Below, piece after piece: positions 48,475 through 55,541 of a DNA stretch of 64,000 nt. The position numbers and the translations under genes were made by a program. Position 1 is the stretch's first letter. Each line of letters opens with the position of its first letter. Source of the stretch: Actinoplanes octamycinicus (GTDB lineage Bacteria; Actinomycetota; Actinomycetes; Mycobacteriales; Micromonosporaceae). The notes under the pieces were generated by a model. It was not told the origin of the DNA and ran no database searches. It saw only the letters and a list, made by a program, of their open reading frames with translations. Location of the stretch: assembly GCF_014205225.1 (NCBI RefSeq), contig NZ_JACHNB010000001.1, positions 3,825,501-3,889,500 of the forward strand, read 5' to 3'.

Positions 48475-49062
48475 ATGGCACGGGTGATCGCCGACATCTC
48501 GATGTCACTGGACGGATACGTGACCGGGCCGGACCCGGGCCGGGACAACGGGCTCGGCGACGGCGGCGAGGCGCTGCACACCTGGGCGCTGCACCCGGAC
48601 CCGGTGGACGCCGACGTGCTGGACGCGACCACCGCCGCCACCGGCGCGGTGATCATGGGGCGGCGGCTGTTCGACATCGTCGACGGGCCCCACGGGTGGA
48701 CCGACGAGATGGGTTACGGCGCGGACCGCGCGGCGACGCCACCGGTGCTGGTGGTGACCCGGATCCCGCCGGACACGGTGCGGCTCGCCGACCGGATGAC
48801 CTTCGTGGTGGACGGGGTGGCCAGCGCGGTCGCCAAGGGCGTCGCGCTGGCCGGGGAGCGGGACGTGGTGATCATGGGCGGCGCCCAGGTGATCCGGGGC
48901 GCGCTGGACGCGGGGCTGGTCGACGAGCTGCGGCTGCACCTGTCGCCGGTGCTGCTCGGGGCCGGCACGCCGCTCTTCCCGGGCGGGCTGTCCCGGCGGC
49001 TGCGCCAGGTGCACGCCCGGGCATCCGGGCAGGCCACCCACCTGACTTACCTGCTGGAGTGA
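48475..49062 (+). CDS. Dihydrofolate reductase-like (RibD C-terminal) protein
   Basis: A 195-residue protein of the RibD-C/DHFR-like family: ISMSLDGYVTGPDP at the start, GAVIMGRRLFDIVDG, VIMGGAQVIRGALDAGLVDELRLHLSPVLLGAGTPLF near the end. These bind NADPH and reduce pterin- or flavin-precursor-like compounds; the natural substrate is rarely known. AGGGGACAGGC precedes the ATG. Its 3' end overlaps the convergent methyltransferase gene by 16 bp. Confidence 0.9.
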   Translation: MARVIADISMSLDGYVTGPDPGRDNGLGDGGEALHTWALHPDPVDADVLDATTAATGAVIMGRRLFDIVDGPHGWTDEMGYGADRAATPPVLVVTRIPPDTVRLADRMTFVVDGVASAVAKGVALAGERDVVIMGGAQVIRGALDAGLVDELRLHLSPVLLGAGTPLFPGGLSRRLRQVHARASGQATHLTYLLE

Positions 49063-49856
49063 TCCCGGGTCAGCTCGTAGAAGGTGATGGCGGCGGCGGT
49101 CGCCACGTTGAGCGAGTCGACGTTGTTGTGCATCGGGATGGCGACCCGCACGTCGCTGGCCCGGAGCGCCTCCGCGGTGAGCCCGGGACCCTCGGCGCCG
49201 AGCAGCAGGGCGGGACGCCGGCGCTGCTCCGGGGTGAGCCGCTGGAGGGCCACCGCGTCCGGCGCCGGGGTCATCGCGAGCAGGGTGAAGCCGGCGTCCC
49301 GGATCGCGGTCAGCGGATCCGGCCAGGTCTCCGCCTTCGTGTACGGGATGGCGAACACCTCGCCCATGCTCACCCGCACCGCCCGCCGGTAGAGCGGGTC
49401 GGCGCAGTTCGGCGAGAGCACGATGGCGTCGATGCCGAGCGCGGCCGCGCTGCGGAACAGCGCGCCCAGGTTGGTGTGCGTGTTCAGGCCCTCCAGCACG
49501 GCCAGGTTCCGCGCGCTGCCGAGCAGGTCGGCCAGCGAGGGCAGCGGGCGGCGGTGGAACGAGGCGAGGATGCCGCGGTGCACGTGGAAGCCGGTGATCG
49601 ACTCCAGGACCGGCGGGGCGGCGGCGTACAGCGGGGCGTCCGCCGGCAGGCCGGTGAGCTGGTCGGCGCGCTTCTCGTCGACCAGTGCCGAGCGCAGCCG
49701 GTAACCGGCCCGCAGGGCACGCTGGATGACCAGCTCCCCCTCGGCGATGAACAGGCCGTTCGGCGGCTCCCAGCGGGTGCGCAGTTCCAGGTCGGTGAGG
49801 GCCCGGTAGTCACCGATGCGCGGGTCGTCGGGGGTGGTGATGGCGATGGCTGGCAC
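49047..49856 (-). CDS. TrmH/SpoU family RNA 2'-O-methyltransferase
   Basis: A 269-residue SPOUT enzyme. An N-terminal substrate-binding domain (GLFIAEGELVIQRALRAG) precedes the knotted domain. SAM motifs are visible: NTHTNLGALFRSAAALG, LLLGAEGPGL and VAIPMHNNVDSLNVATAAAI. It should methylate a ribose in tRNA or rRNA. The GTG at 49856 lies 6 nt after CAGAAT in leaderless arrangement; further in-frame extension upstream lacks family similarity. It is convergent with the RibD-like gene. Confidence 0.92.
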   Translation of the reverse strand: MPAIAITTPDDPRIGDYRALTDLELRTRWEPPNGLFIAEGELVIQRALRAGYRLRSALVDEKRADQLTGLPADAPLYAAAPPVLESITGFHVHRGILASFHRRPLPSLADLLGSARNLAVLEGLNTHTNLGALFRSAAALGIDAIVLSPNCADPLYRRAVRVSMGEVFAIPYTKAETWPDPLTAIRDAGFTLLAMTPAPDAVALQRLTPEQRRRPALLLGAEGPGLTAEALRASDVRVAIPMHNNVDSLNVATAAAITFYELTRDHSSR

Positions 49857-49973
49857 ACCAGCATTCTGCCGACCCCGATGCGGCAAGATGGGGTGCGGGG
49901 CACGGGCGGTCGCCGGCCGAAATCGGCAGTACGGTTGTACTGTTCGCACGTTCCGCTTCTCGGGGGGTGTCAG

Positions 49974-51833
49974 TTGTCGTCTGGTCCGGGATCAGATCCG
50001 CATCTGCTCGCCCTGCTGCGGGCCATCCGGCTGCGCCAGAGCGCGCCCGACGCGGCCGCGGCCGGCGCTGCCGACGCCGCCGCCGCGCTGTCCGAGCTGC
50101 CGGCCGGCAAGCAGAAGCGGGCCGAGCCGGACGCCGGCGCCGAGCCACCCGCGGCGCCCGAGGCCGCCGACTCCGGCGCGCCGGGGCCGGCCGTCGGCCC
50201 GGACCGGCCGGCCGTTCCGGCGATCACCTCGTTCTTCCGGCCGGCCGCGGTGTCCGCCGGCAGCGCGGCCCGCCCGGGGAACGTGTCCGGGATCGGCCGC
50301 ACCGGCCAGGCCGGCGACGCCGCCCGCCCGGTGAGCGAGGGCGAGCCGGCGCCACCCGGCGGCGCGGGCACCACCGGCGCCGGGTCCGAGCTGCTGTGGC
50401 GCGGCGACCAGGGCGCCGCGCTGGGCCGGTCCGGTCTCGGCCCGGGCGGCCAGCGGCGGGGCGTCGCCGGGCACGAGGACCGCGCCGGAGCCAGCGCGGC
50501 CTACGGCGTACCGATCAATCGGGTCAATCCGATCACCGGGATCAACCCGGGCGGACCGGTGACCCCGACCCCGGCGGTCCCCGGCGTGCCGCCGGCGCGC
50601 CCGATCGGCGCGCCCGGCACCGAGTTCCCCTCGGTCACCCCGGCGGAGTACGCCGCGCACTTCGCCCGCAACACCACCCGGCGGCACGCCGCGGCGGACG
50701 GCATGGACCCGGGCGACGCCCTGGCGCTGCAGGACACCCAGCGGCTGCTCAGCACCAGCCTGACCTTCGCCGGCGGGGTGGACGAGGTGGCCGAGCGGCT
50801 CTGGCGGGCGCTGCTGCAGGCCCAGCCGGACCTGCTGACCGCGCTGCCCGGCAGCGTCGACTCGCAGCGGCGGCAGCTGGCCCGGGCGATCACCTGGCTG
50901 GTGCACCGGCTCGACGACCCGCCGGCCGTGGTGGCCGGGGCCGGGCAGGTCGGCGCGGTGCTCGCCGAGTGCGGCGTGCAGTGGAGCCAGCTGCACCTGG
51001 TCGGCGCGGCGCTCGCCGAGGCGATGCGGGCCGGGATGCCGCCGGGCACCTGGCGGCAGGACTTCGACCAGGCCTGGCGGTGGACCTGGCAGCACGTCTA
51101 CGAGTGGATCGTGCACGGCGGCACGCTGATCGCCTACCAGCCGACCGTCTGGGAGACCGAGGTGGTCGGGCACGACCTGCGCCGGCCCGACCTCGCGGTG
51201 GTCCGGCTGCGGCCGTTCCTGCCGATGCCCTACCGCCCGGGGCAGTACGCGCGGGTCGAGGTCGGCGCCGTCCCCGGCGTCTGGCGGCCGTATTCGCTGG
51301 CCGGCGCCCCGCAGGTGGACGACGTGATCGAGCTGCACGTGCGGGCCAAGACCGAGACCGGGGTGAGCGGCACGCTGGTGCACGGCACCCGGCCCGGCGA
51401 CCGGGTGCGGATCGGCCGCCCCGAGGGCGAGATGGGCCTGCCCGCCGAGCCGGGCCGGGGCGTGCTGATGATCGCCGGCGACACCGGGGTGGCCCCGATG
51501 AAAGCGATGCTCGCCGAGCTGGCCGCGGTCCGGGACACCCGCCCGGCGGTGCTCTTCTGGGGCGTGCGCAACCTCGGCGAGCTCTACGACATCGAGTCGC
51601 TGACCGCGCTGGCCCGGCAGGCGCCCCGGGCCACGGTGGTCCCGGTGGTCGCCGAGGGCAACCCGGGGCCGTACGCGTCCGGTCTGGTCACCGACGCGGT
51701 CGCGGCTTACGGCGAGTGGTCACGGCACGAGGTCTACCTGGCCGGGCCGCCGCTGATGCTGGCCGCGACCAGCATCGCCCTGCGGCAGCTGGGCGTCGAC
51801 CCGGCCCGCATCCACCACGACGCCCCGGAGTAG
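49974..51833 (+). CDS. Globin-like flavoreductase with long disordered N-terminus, proximal His missing
   Basis: A 619-residue protein. Residues ~20-230 are Ala/Pro/Gly-rich and low-complexity. Residues ~245-375 are globin-like (LVHRLDDPPAVVAGAGQVG...AECGV...LVGAALAEAM). The FAD/NAD reductase part follows, with RPYSLAG (~439), GDTGVAPMKAML (~503) and AGPPLML (~590). In flavohaemoglobins the haem ligand His lies four residues before the Gly of the GV pair; here that residue is Leu330. Haem binding is therefore doubtful. The start is TTG 49974, the only reasonable one, with a weak GGGGGTG upstream. It lies between the divergent methyltransferase gene and convergent murL. Confidence 0.82.
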   Translation: MSSGPGSDPHLLALLRAIRLRQSAPDAAAAGAADAAAALSELPAGKQKRAEPDAGAEPPAAPEAADSGAPGPAVGPDRPAVPAITSFFRPAAVSAGSAARPGNVSGIGRTGQAGDAARPVSEGEPAPPGGAGTTGAGSELLWRGDQGAALGRSGLGPGGQRRGVAGHEDRAGASAAYGVPINRVNPITGINPGGPVTPTPAVPGVPPARPIGAPGTEFPSVTPAEYAAHFARNTTRRHAAADGMDPGDALALQDTQRLLSTSLTFAGGVDEVAERLWRALLQAQPDLLTALPGSVDSQRRQLARAITWLVHRLDDPPAVVAGAGQVGAVLAECGVQWSQLHLVGAALAEAMRAGMPPGTWRQDFDQAWRWTWQHVYEWIVHGGTLIAYQPTVWETEVVGHDLRRPDLAVVRLRPFLPMPYRPGQYARVEVGAVPGVWRPYSLAGAPQVDDVIELHVRAKTETGVSGTLVHGTRPGDRVRIGRPEGEMGLPAEPGRGVLMIAGDTGVAPMKAMLAELAAVRDTRPAVLFWGVRNLGELYDIESLTALARQAPRATVVPVVAEGNPGPYASGLVTDAVAAYGEWSRHEVYLAGPPLMLAATSIALRQLGVDPARIHHDAPE

Positions 51834-51836
51834 CCC

Positions 51837-53132
51837 TCAGAGGGCGGCGTCGAGGATCTTCTGGTACGCCGCCGGGATGTGGTGCGGACCGCCCGGGGTG
51901 AAGACGGTGCTGTGCGAGACCGAGTCCCAGGCGGACGCCGGGACGGCCGCGCGCAGCGCCACCAGCACCGGCGCGTCGTCGGTCAGCAGGGAGAGGGCGA
52001 CCAGGCACTCCTCCGCCTCGCCGACGCACTCGAACGGCTTGTGCCCGTCCACACCGAGCAGCTCCTTGAAGCCCGGGACCTGCGACTCGTCGGTGAACAG
52101 GTCGTGCCCGAAGATGTGCGCCAGCCGCTCCCGGGACATGTGCGGGGCCATCGCCAGGAAGACGAACCGGCACTTCGGGCAGTCACCGCACCAGCGGGCC
52201 GTCGGGTCGTGCAACTTGAACGCCTTGTTACAGCTGGTGACCACATCATCGTACGCGGTGTGACCGGCGAACAGCTGTGCGATGTGCAGCTCGGAGAGCG
52301 TCCGGAGCAGTGAGAAGTACGGGTCGACCAGACCGGTGTGCGCCGTCACCGCGTCCCGCAGCAGCCCCTCGGCGAGCACCCCCTTGGACCACTGGTGGTT
52401 GACCTCGTGACCGTTCCAGATCAGGTTCGGGTCGGACGCGGAGCGCTCGTTCGACATCACCACCGGGCCCAGCCCGTGCCACACCGCGGTGGCGATCGCG
52501 ATCAGCGAGTTGATCGCGGTGACCGGGATGTGCCCGTTCAGCGCACCGGCCTTGTTCAGCTCGAACAGCCGTGGGTCGAGCTTGCGGCGGGCGGCCAGGG
52601 CGGGCAGGCCGGAGGCGGCGTTCACGTTCTCGATCACCGGGTTCGGGTTGACCGAGAAGGGGACCGGGTCGAGCCCGGCGGCACGCAGGATTTCCAGCGT
52701 GACGATCGAGTCCTTGCCGCCGCCGACCGCGGACAGCGGCCGGCCGGTGACCGCCACCGGGTCGGCCGGGGGCTGCTCGCCGGGGGTCTCCACGGTCAGC
52801 TCCAGGACGTGCGGGAGCTGGTTGCGGTACGCGAACTCGGCCAGGCCGTCGGTGTAGATCCGGGTGAACCAGGCGGCGACCGCGGGCGCCACCGGCAGCG
52901 GCGCGAGCACCCGCGGCGGGGCGCCCACCTTGTAGTAGCTCACCCCGGCGACCACGTGCAGCAGATCGAGCACCCGGAAGAAGGCGGCCGGCGGCTCGGC
53001 CGCGGCAACCGGGAACGTGATCGTCTCGGTGAAGCTCAGCGGCTCCGGACCGTCGAGCACGTAGTCGAACGTGGCGACCCCCGTCGTCGGATCGAACGCG
53101 GACGAGGGGAAGCGCATGACGTCGAACTGCAC
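51837..53132 (-). CDS. murL: UDP-MurNAc-L-Ala-L-Glu epimerase
   Basis: A 431-residue protein matching MurL, the ATP- and Mg-dependent enzyme that converts the terminal L-Glu of UDP-MurNAc-L-Ala-L-Glu to D-Glu. Supporting features are a PP-loop (VGGGKDS, ~137-143), NPNPVIENVNAASGLPAL, SNERSASDPNLIWNGHEVNHQWS and a Cys cluster CGDCPKC (~313-319). The decisive context is the divergent ligase gene of MurD2 type 74 bp away. The GTG at 53132 has AGGAG 7 nt upstream. Its 3' end almost meets the globin-reductase stop. Confidence 0.9.
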   Translation of the reverse strand: MQFDVMRFPSSAFDPTTGVATFDYVLDGPEPLSFTETITFPVAAAEPPAAFFRVLDLLHVVAGVSYYKVGAPPRVLAPLPVAPAVAAWFTRIYTDGLAEFAYRNQLPHVLELTVETPGEQPPADPVAVTGRPLSAVGGGKDSIVTLEILRAAGLDPVPFSVNPNPVIENVNAASGLPALAARRKLDPRLFELNKAGALNGHIPVTAINSLIAIATAVWHGLGPVVMSNERSASDPNLIWNGHEVNHQWSKGVLAEGLLRDAVTAHTGLVDPYFSLLRTLSELHIAQLFAGHTAYDDVVTSCNKAFKLHDPTARWCGDCPKCRFVFLAMAPHMSRERLAHIFGHDLFTDESQVPGFKELLGVDGHKPFECVGEAEECLVALSLLTDDAPVLVALRAAVPASAWDSVSHSTVFTPGGPHHIPAAYQKILDAAL

Positions 53133-53162
53133 CCGGGAACTCCTGTCTACTGGCTGACGGGC

Positions 53163-53200
53163 AATATTAGTGCGGTCCGGCTGGAAACCAACCTGGGGAG
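53163..53200 (+). promoter_or_regulatory. murD2 promoter region and ribosome-binding site
   Basis: ATATTAG (53163-53169) is the only AT-rich -10-like element in the 73-bp gap between the divergent murL and murD2 starts. GGGGAG (53195-53200) lies 5 nt before the murD2 GTG and decides that start. Confidence 0.45.
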
Positions 53201-53205
53201 ACGAC

Positions 53206-54549
53206 GTGCGCCTGGCAGACCTGCGCGGCCGATCGGTGGCGGTCTGGGGGACCGGCCGGGAGGGCCGGGCCGCGGTGACCGCGATCGCCCGGCACGAGCC
53301 CGCGCGGCTGATCGCGGTCAACGACAGCGCCGGATACCTGGACGACCCGTGGGACGGCACGCTCGCCCCGCTGGCCGGCGGCGAGCACGCCTTCGCGGCT
53401 CTGGCCAGCGCGGATGTCATCGTCCGGTCGCCCGGGGTGCCGTCCACCCACCCGTTCATGGCGGAGCTGCGCGGGCGCGGGATCACCGTCACCGGCGGCA
53501 GCGCGCTCTGGATGGCCGACCACGCGGCGCGGACCGTCGGGGTCACCGGCAGCAAGGGCAAGAGCACCACCTCCAGCCTGATCAGCCACCTGCTCGCGGC
53601 GGCCGGGCGGCCGAACGCGTACGGCGGGAACATCGGCGTACCCCTGCTCGACCTGCCCGAGGCCGAGCTCTACGTGCTGGAACTCTCCAGCTACCAGTGC
53701 GCCGACCTGACCGACTCGCCCCGGGTGGCGGTGGTCACCTCGCTCTTTCCGGAGCACCTGGACGCGCACGGCGGCGAGCGGGAGTACTACCGCGACAAGC
53801 TGAACATCCTCCGCCACGGACCGGATCTGATCGTGGTGAACGGCGCCGACGAGCGGCTCCGCGACGAGCTCCGCGGCGCGACCGACCGGAACGGTTTCCC
53901 GCCGGTGCCGGCCGCCGCCGGCGACTCCCGCTTCCGGGTCGAGGAGGGCACCGTCTTCTGCAGCGACGACCCGCTCTTCGACCGTTCCGAGCTGCGGCTC
54001 AAAGGCAAACACAACGAGCGCAACCTGTGCGTGGCGCTGGCCGTGCTGGACGGCATGGGCATCGACGTGGTCGGCCTGCGCGCCGAGCTGGCCGCCGCGG
54101 TCCGCGCCTTCGAGGGCCTGCCGCACCGGCTCACCGAGATCCCCGACCCGTCCGGCCTCACCTTCGTCGACGACACCCTGTCCACCGCCCCGTTCGCCGC
54201 CATGCACGCCATCGAGGCCTACGAGGACCGGCCACTCACCGTGTTGGTCGGCGGCACCGACCGCGGCCTGGACTACTCACCGTTACGAGATTTCCTCGCC
54301 TCCCGGCAACTCACCGTGATCGGCATGCCGGACAGCGGCCCGCGCATCCTCGCCGAACTGGCCGACCTCCCGAAGATCACCACGATCCCGTCCGAGGACC
54401 TGGCCGACGCGGTCCGGCTGGCCCGCGAGGTGACCCCGGCCGGCGGCGTGGTGCTGCTGTCCCCGGCCGCGCCCAGCTACGGCCGCTTCCGTAACTTCGA
54501 GCACCGCTCGGAAGCCTTCGTGGAAGCGATCCGAGCCACCGCCGGCTGA
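53206..54549 (+). CDS. murD2: UDP-N-acetylmuramoyl-L-alanine--L-glutamate ligase
   Basis: A 447-residue Mur ligase. The N-terminal Rossmann domain (VAVWGTGREGRAAV), central ATPase loop GVTGSKGKSTTSS (~112-124) and the LFPEHLDAHGGEREYYRDK and HNERNLCVALAVL segments are normal for MurD. The pairing with murL identifies it as MurD2, which adds L-Glu instead of D-Glu to UDP-MurNAc-L-Ala. The GTG at 53206 is chosen on its Shine-Dalgarno; GTG 53170 would add 12 residues. Codon 360 (54283-54285) is the rare TTA leucine codon. Confidence 0.92.
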   Translation: MRLADLRGRSVAVWGTGREGRAAVTAIARHEPARLIAVNDSAGYLDDPWDGTLAPLAGGEHAFAALASADVIVRSPGVPSTHPFMAELRGRGITVTGGSALWMADHAARTVGVTGSKGKSTTSSLISHLLAAAGRPNAYGGNIGVPLLDLPEAELYVLELSSYQCADLTDSPRVAVVTSLFPEHLDAHGGEREYYRDKLNILRHGPDLIVVNGADERLRDELRGATDRNGFPPVPAAAGDSRFRVEEGTVFCSDDPLFDRSELRLKGKHNERNLCVALAVLDGMGIDVVGLRAELAAAVRAFEGLPHRLTEIPDPSGLTFVDDTLSTAPFAAMHAIEAYEDRPLTVLVGGTDRGLDYSPLRDFLASRQLTVIGMPDSGPRILAELADLPKITTIPSEDLADAVRLAREVTPAGGVVLLSPAAPSYGRFRNFEHRSEAFVEAIRATAG

Positions 54550-54603
54550 TCACGAGCCCGTAGATCCGCGATCCCGCCTGCCCGGAGTCGGCCGGCCCGC
54601 GAT

Positions 54604-54795
54604 CCGGCGCTCGCGATCCTGTCTTTTCGCGATCCCGCCTGCTCGGGGTCCGGACGGCTCGGGGTCCGGACGGCTCGGGGTCCGGACGGCTCGGGGTCCG
54701 GCCGGCTCGCGTTCCGGCGCTCGCGATCCTGTCTTCTCGCGATCCCGCCTGCCCGGGATCCGGACGGCTCGGGGTCCGGCGCTCGCGATCCTTTG
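54604..54795. repeat. Nested repeats: 110-bp block and 16-bp tandem units
   Basis: CTCGGGGTCCGGACGG is repeated four times in tandem (54642-54705) and again near 54768. The larger phrase TCCGGCGCTCGCGATCCTGT plus CTTYTCGCGATCCCGCCTGC occurs at 54604 and 54714, with a partial copy at 54775. Confidence 0.88.
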
Positions 54796-54874
54796 TTCTA
54801 GCGATCGTCGGCGCGCGATCCCGTGTTCGCGCGAACCGGTCGGCCTGCGATCCGGTCGTCCGGCGATGCAGTCA

Positions 54875-54971
54875 GCCCGCCCTCCCTGGGGGACCCCCGC
54901 CTGAACAGTGTGGCGACGCTGAACGGTCGATGACGGACAGCCTGTGGACGACGCGGGAATGTGGAAAAACG
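54875..54971. repeat. Dispersed DnaA-box-like element, copy B
   Basis: It has the same order and spacing as copy A: GCCCGCCCTCCC, GGGGG/CCCCC hairpin (54888-54898), TGAACAGTGTGGCG, 24 variable nt, TGTGGACGA (54943-54951), 8 bp, TGTGGAAAA (54960-54968). TGTGG cores fall at +0, +34 and +51 in both copies. Confidence 0.8.
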
Positions 54972-55289
54972 CTGTCCGGCCGGCGCGTACCCAAGTGCGG
55001 TCGAGCCGCGCAGGGGTGCGGCTCGGCTGGTGGTCACGGGTGTTTCAAGCCGGTTGAGGGACCCATGAGAGACAGCCGGTGACGGCGAGGTGGGCTGCGG
55101 TCTGAGGCGGCGGGTGGCGGCTGCGGCCGGTGGCGACCGATGGCGGCGAGATCGGCTGCGGTTTGAGGCGGCGCGGTTTTGGGTGGGTCGGCCGGGCGCA
55201 CGGCGTACCGGAAATGTTTTTGATCGTGTTTCCGACGTGTCCGCGGGGTTTCGGGGTGCCTGCGGAAGGCGCCGAACGGGTGAGGGTGC

Positions 55290-55324
55290 GTGGGCTGATC
55301 AGCGGCGGTCAGTGGGCTGATCAG
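55290..55324. promoter_or_regulatory. Duplicated GTGGGCTGATCAG sites
   Basis: The 13-mer GTGGGCTGATCAG, containing the palindrome TGATCA, occurs at 55290 and 55312, exactly 22 bp apart (two helical turns), about 220 bp upstream of the RpiR gene. Confidence 0.4.
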
Positions 55325-55471
55325 GGGAGCGCAAAACGGGCGCAAGTTGGACATGTGATGGCGACCACGTTGTAAGGGTTATTTCCGGATCGATGGCTGT
55401 CATCTGGCTGCTGTGAAACACGCGTTCATCGGCCCAGGTCAGGTAACGGTTTGAAAACTTCACCCACGGCC

Positions 55472-55516
55472 TTGACACGGAGGGGCGGTTAGTAAGAACT
55501 TTTACCGCAACAGTAA
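55472..55516 (+). promoter_or_regulatory. Promoter and candidate RpiR operator
   Basis: A perfect -35 TTGACA (55472-55477) is followed by an AT-rich stretch with GTAA (55492-55495), TTAC (55502-55505) and GTAA (55513-55516) half-sites. Their position over the expected -10 and start fits self-control by the RpiR regulator. Confidence 0.5.
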
Positions 55517-55541
55517 ACAGTCCTTCCTGAAAGGGTGACCG

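Larger units (their letters stand above)
54550..55541. other. 1-kb intergenic region upstream of the RpiR regulator
   Basis: It holds, in order, a repeat tract (54604-54795), copy B of the DnaA-box-like element (54875-54971), a GC-rich stretch with direct repeats of GGCTGCGGTYTGAGGCGG (near 55090 and 55150), two GTGGGCTGATCAG sites, and an AT-richer promoter zone from about 55365. Open frames here are short, repeat-derived and lack ribosome-binding sites, so I call no gene. Confidence 0.7.

Noticed and set aside
55034..55375. Small genes in the 1-kb gap upstream of the RpiR gene
   Set aside because: The frames on both strands are low-complexity, lack ribosome-binding sites and derive from local direct repeats.
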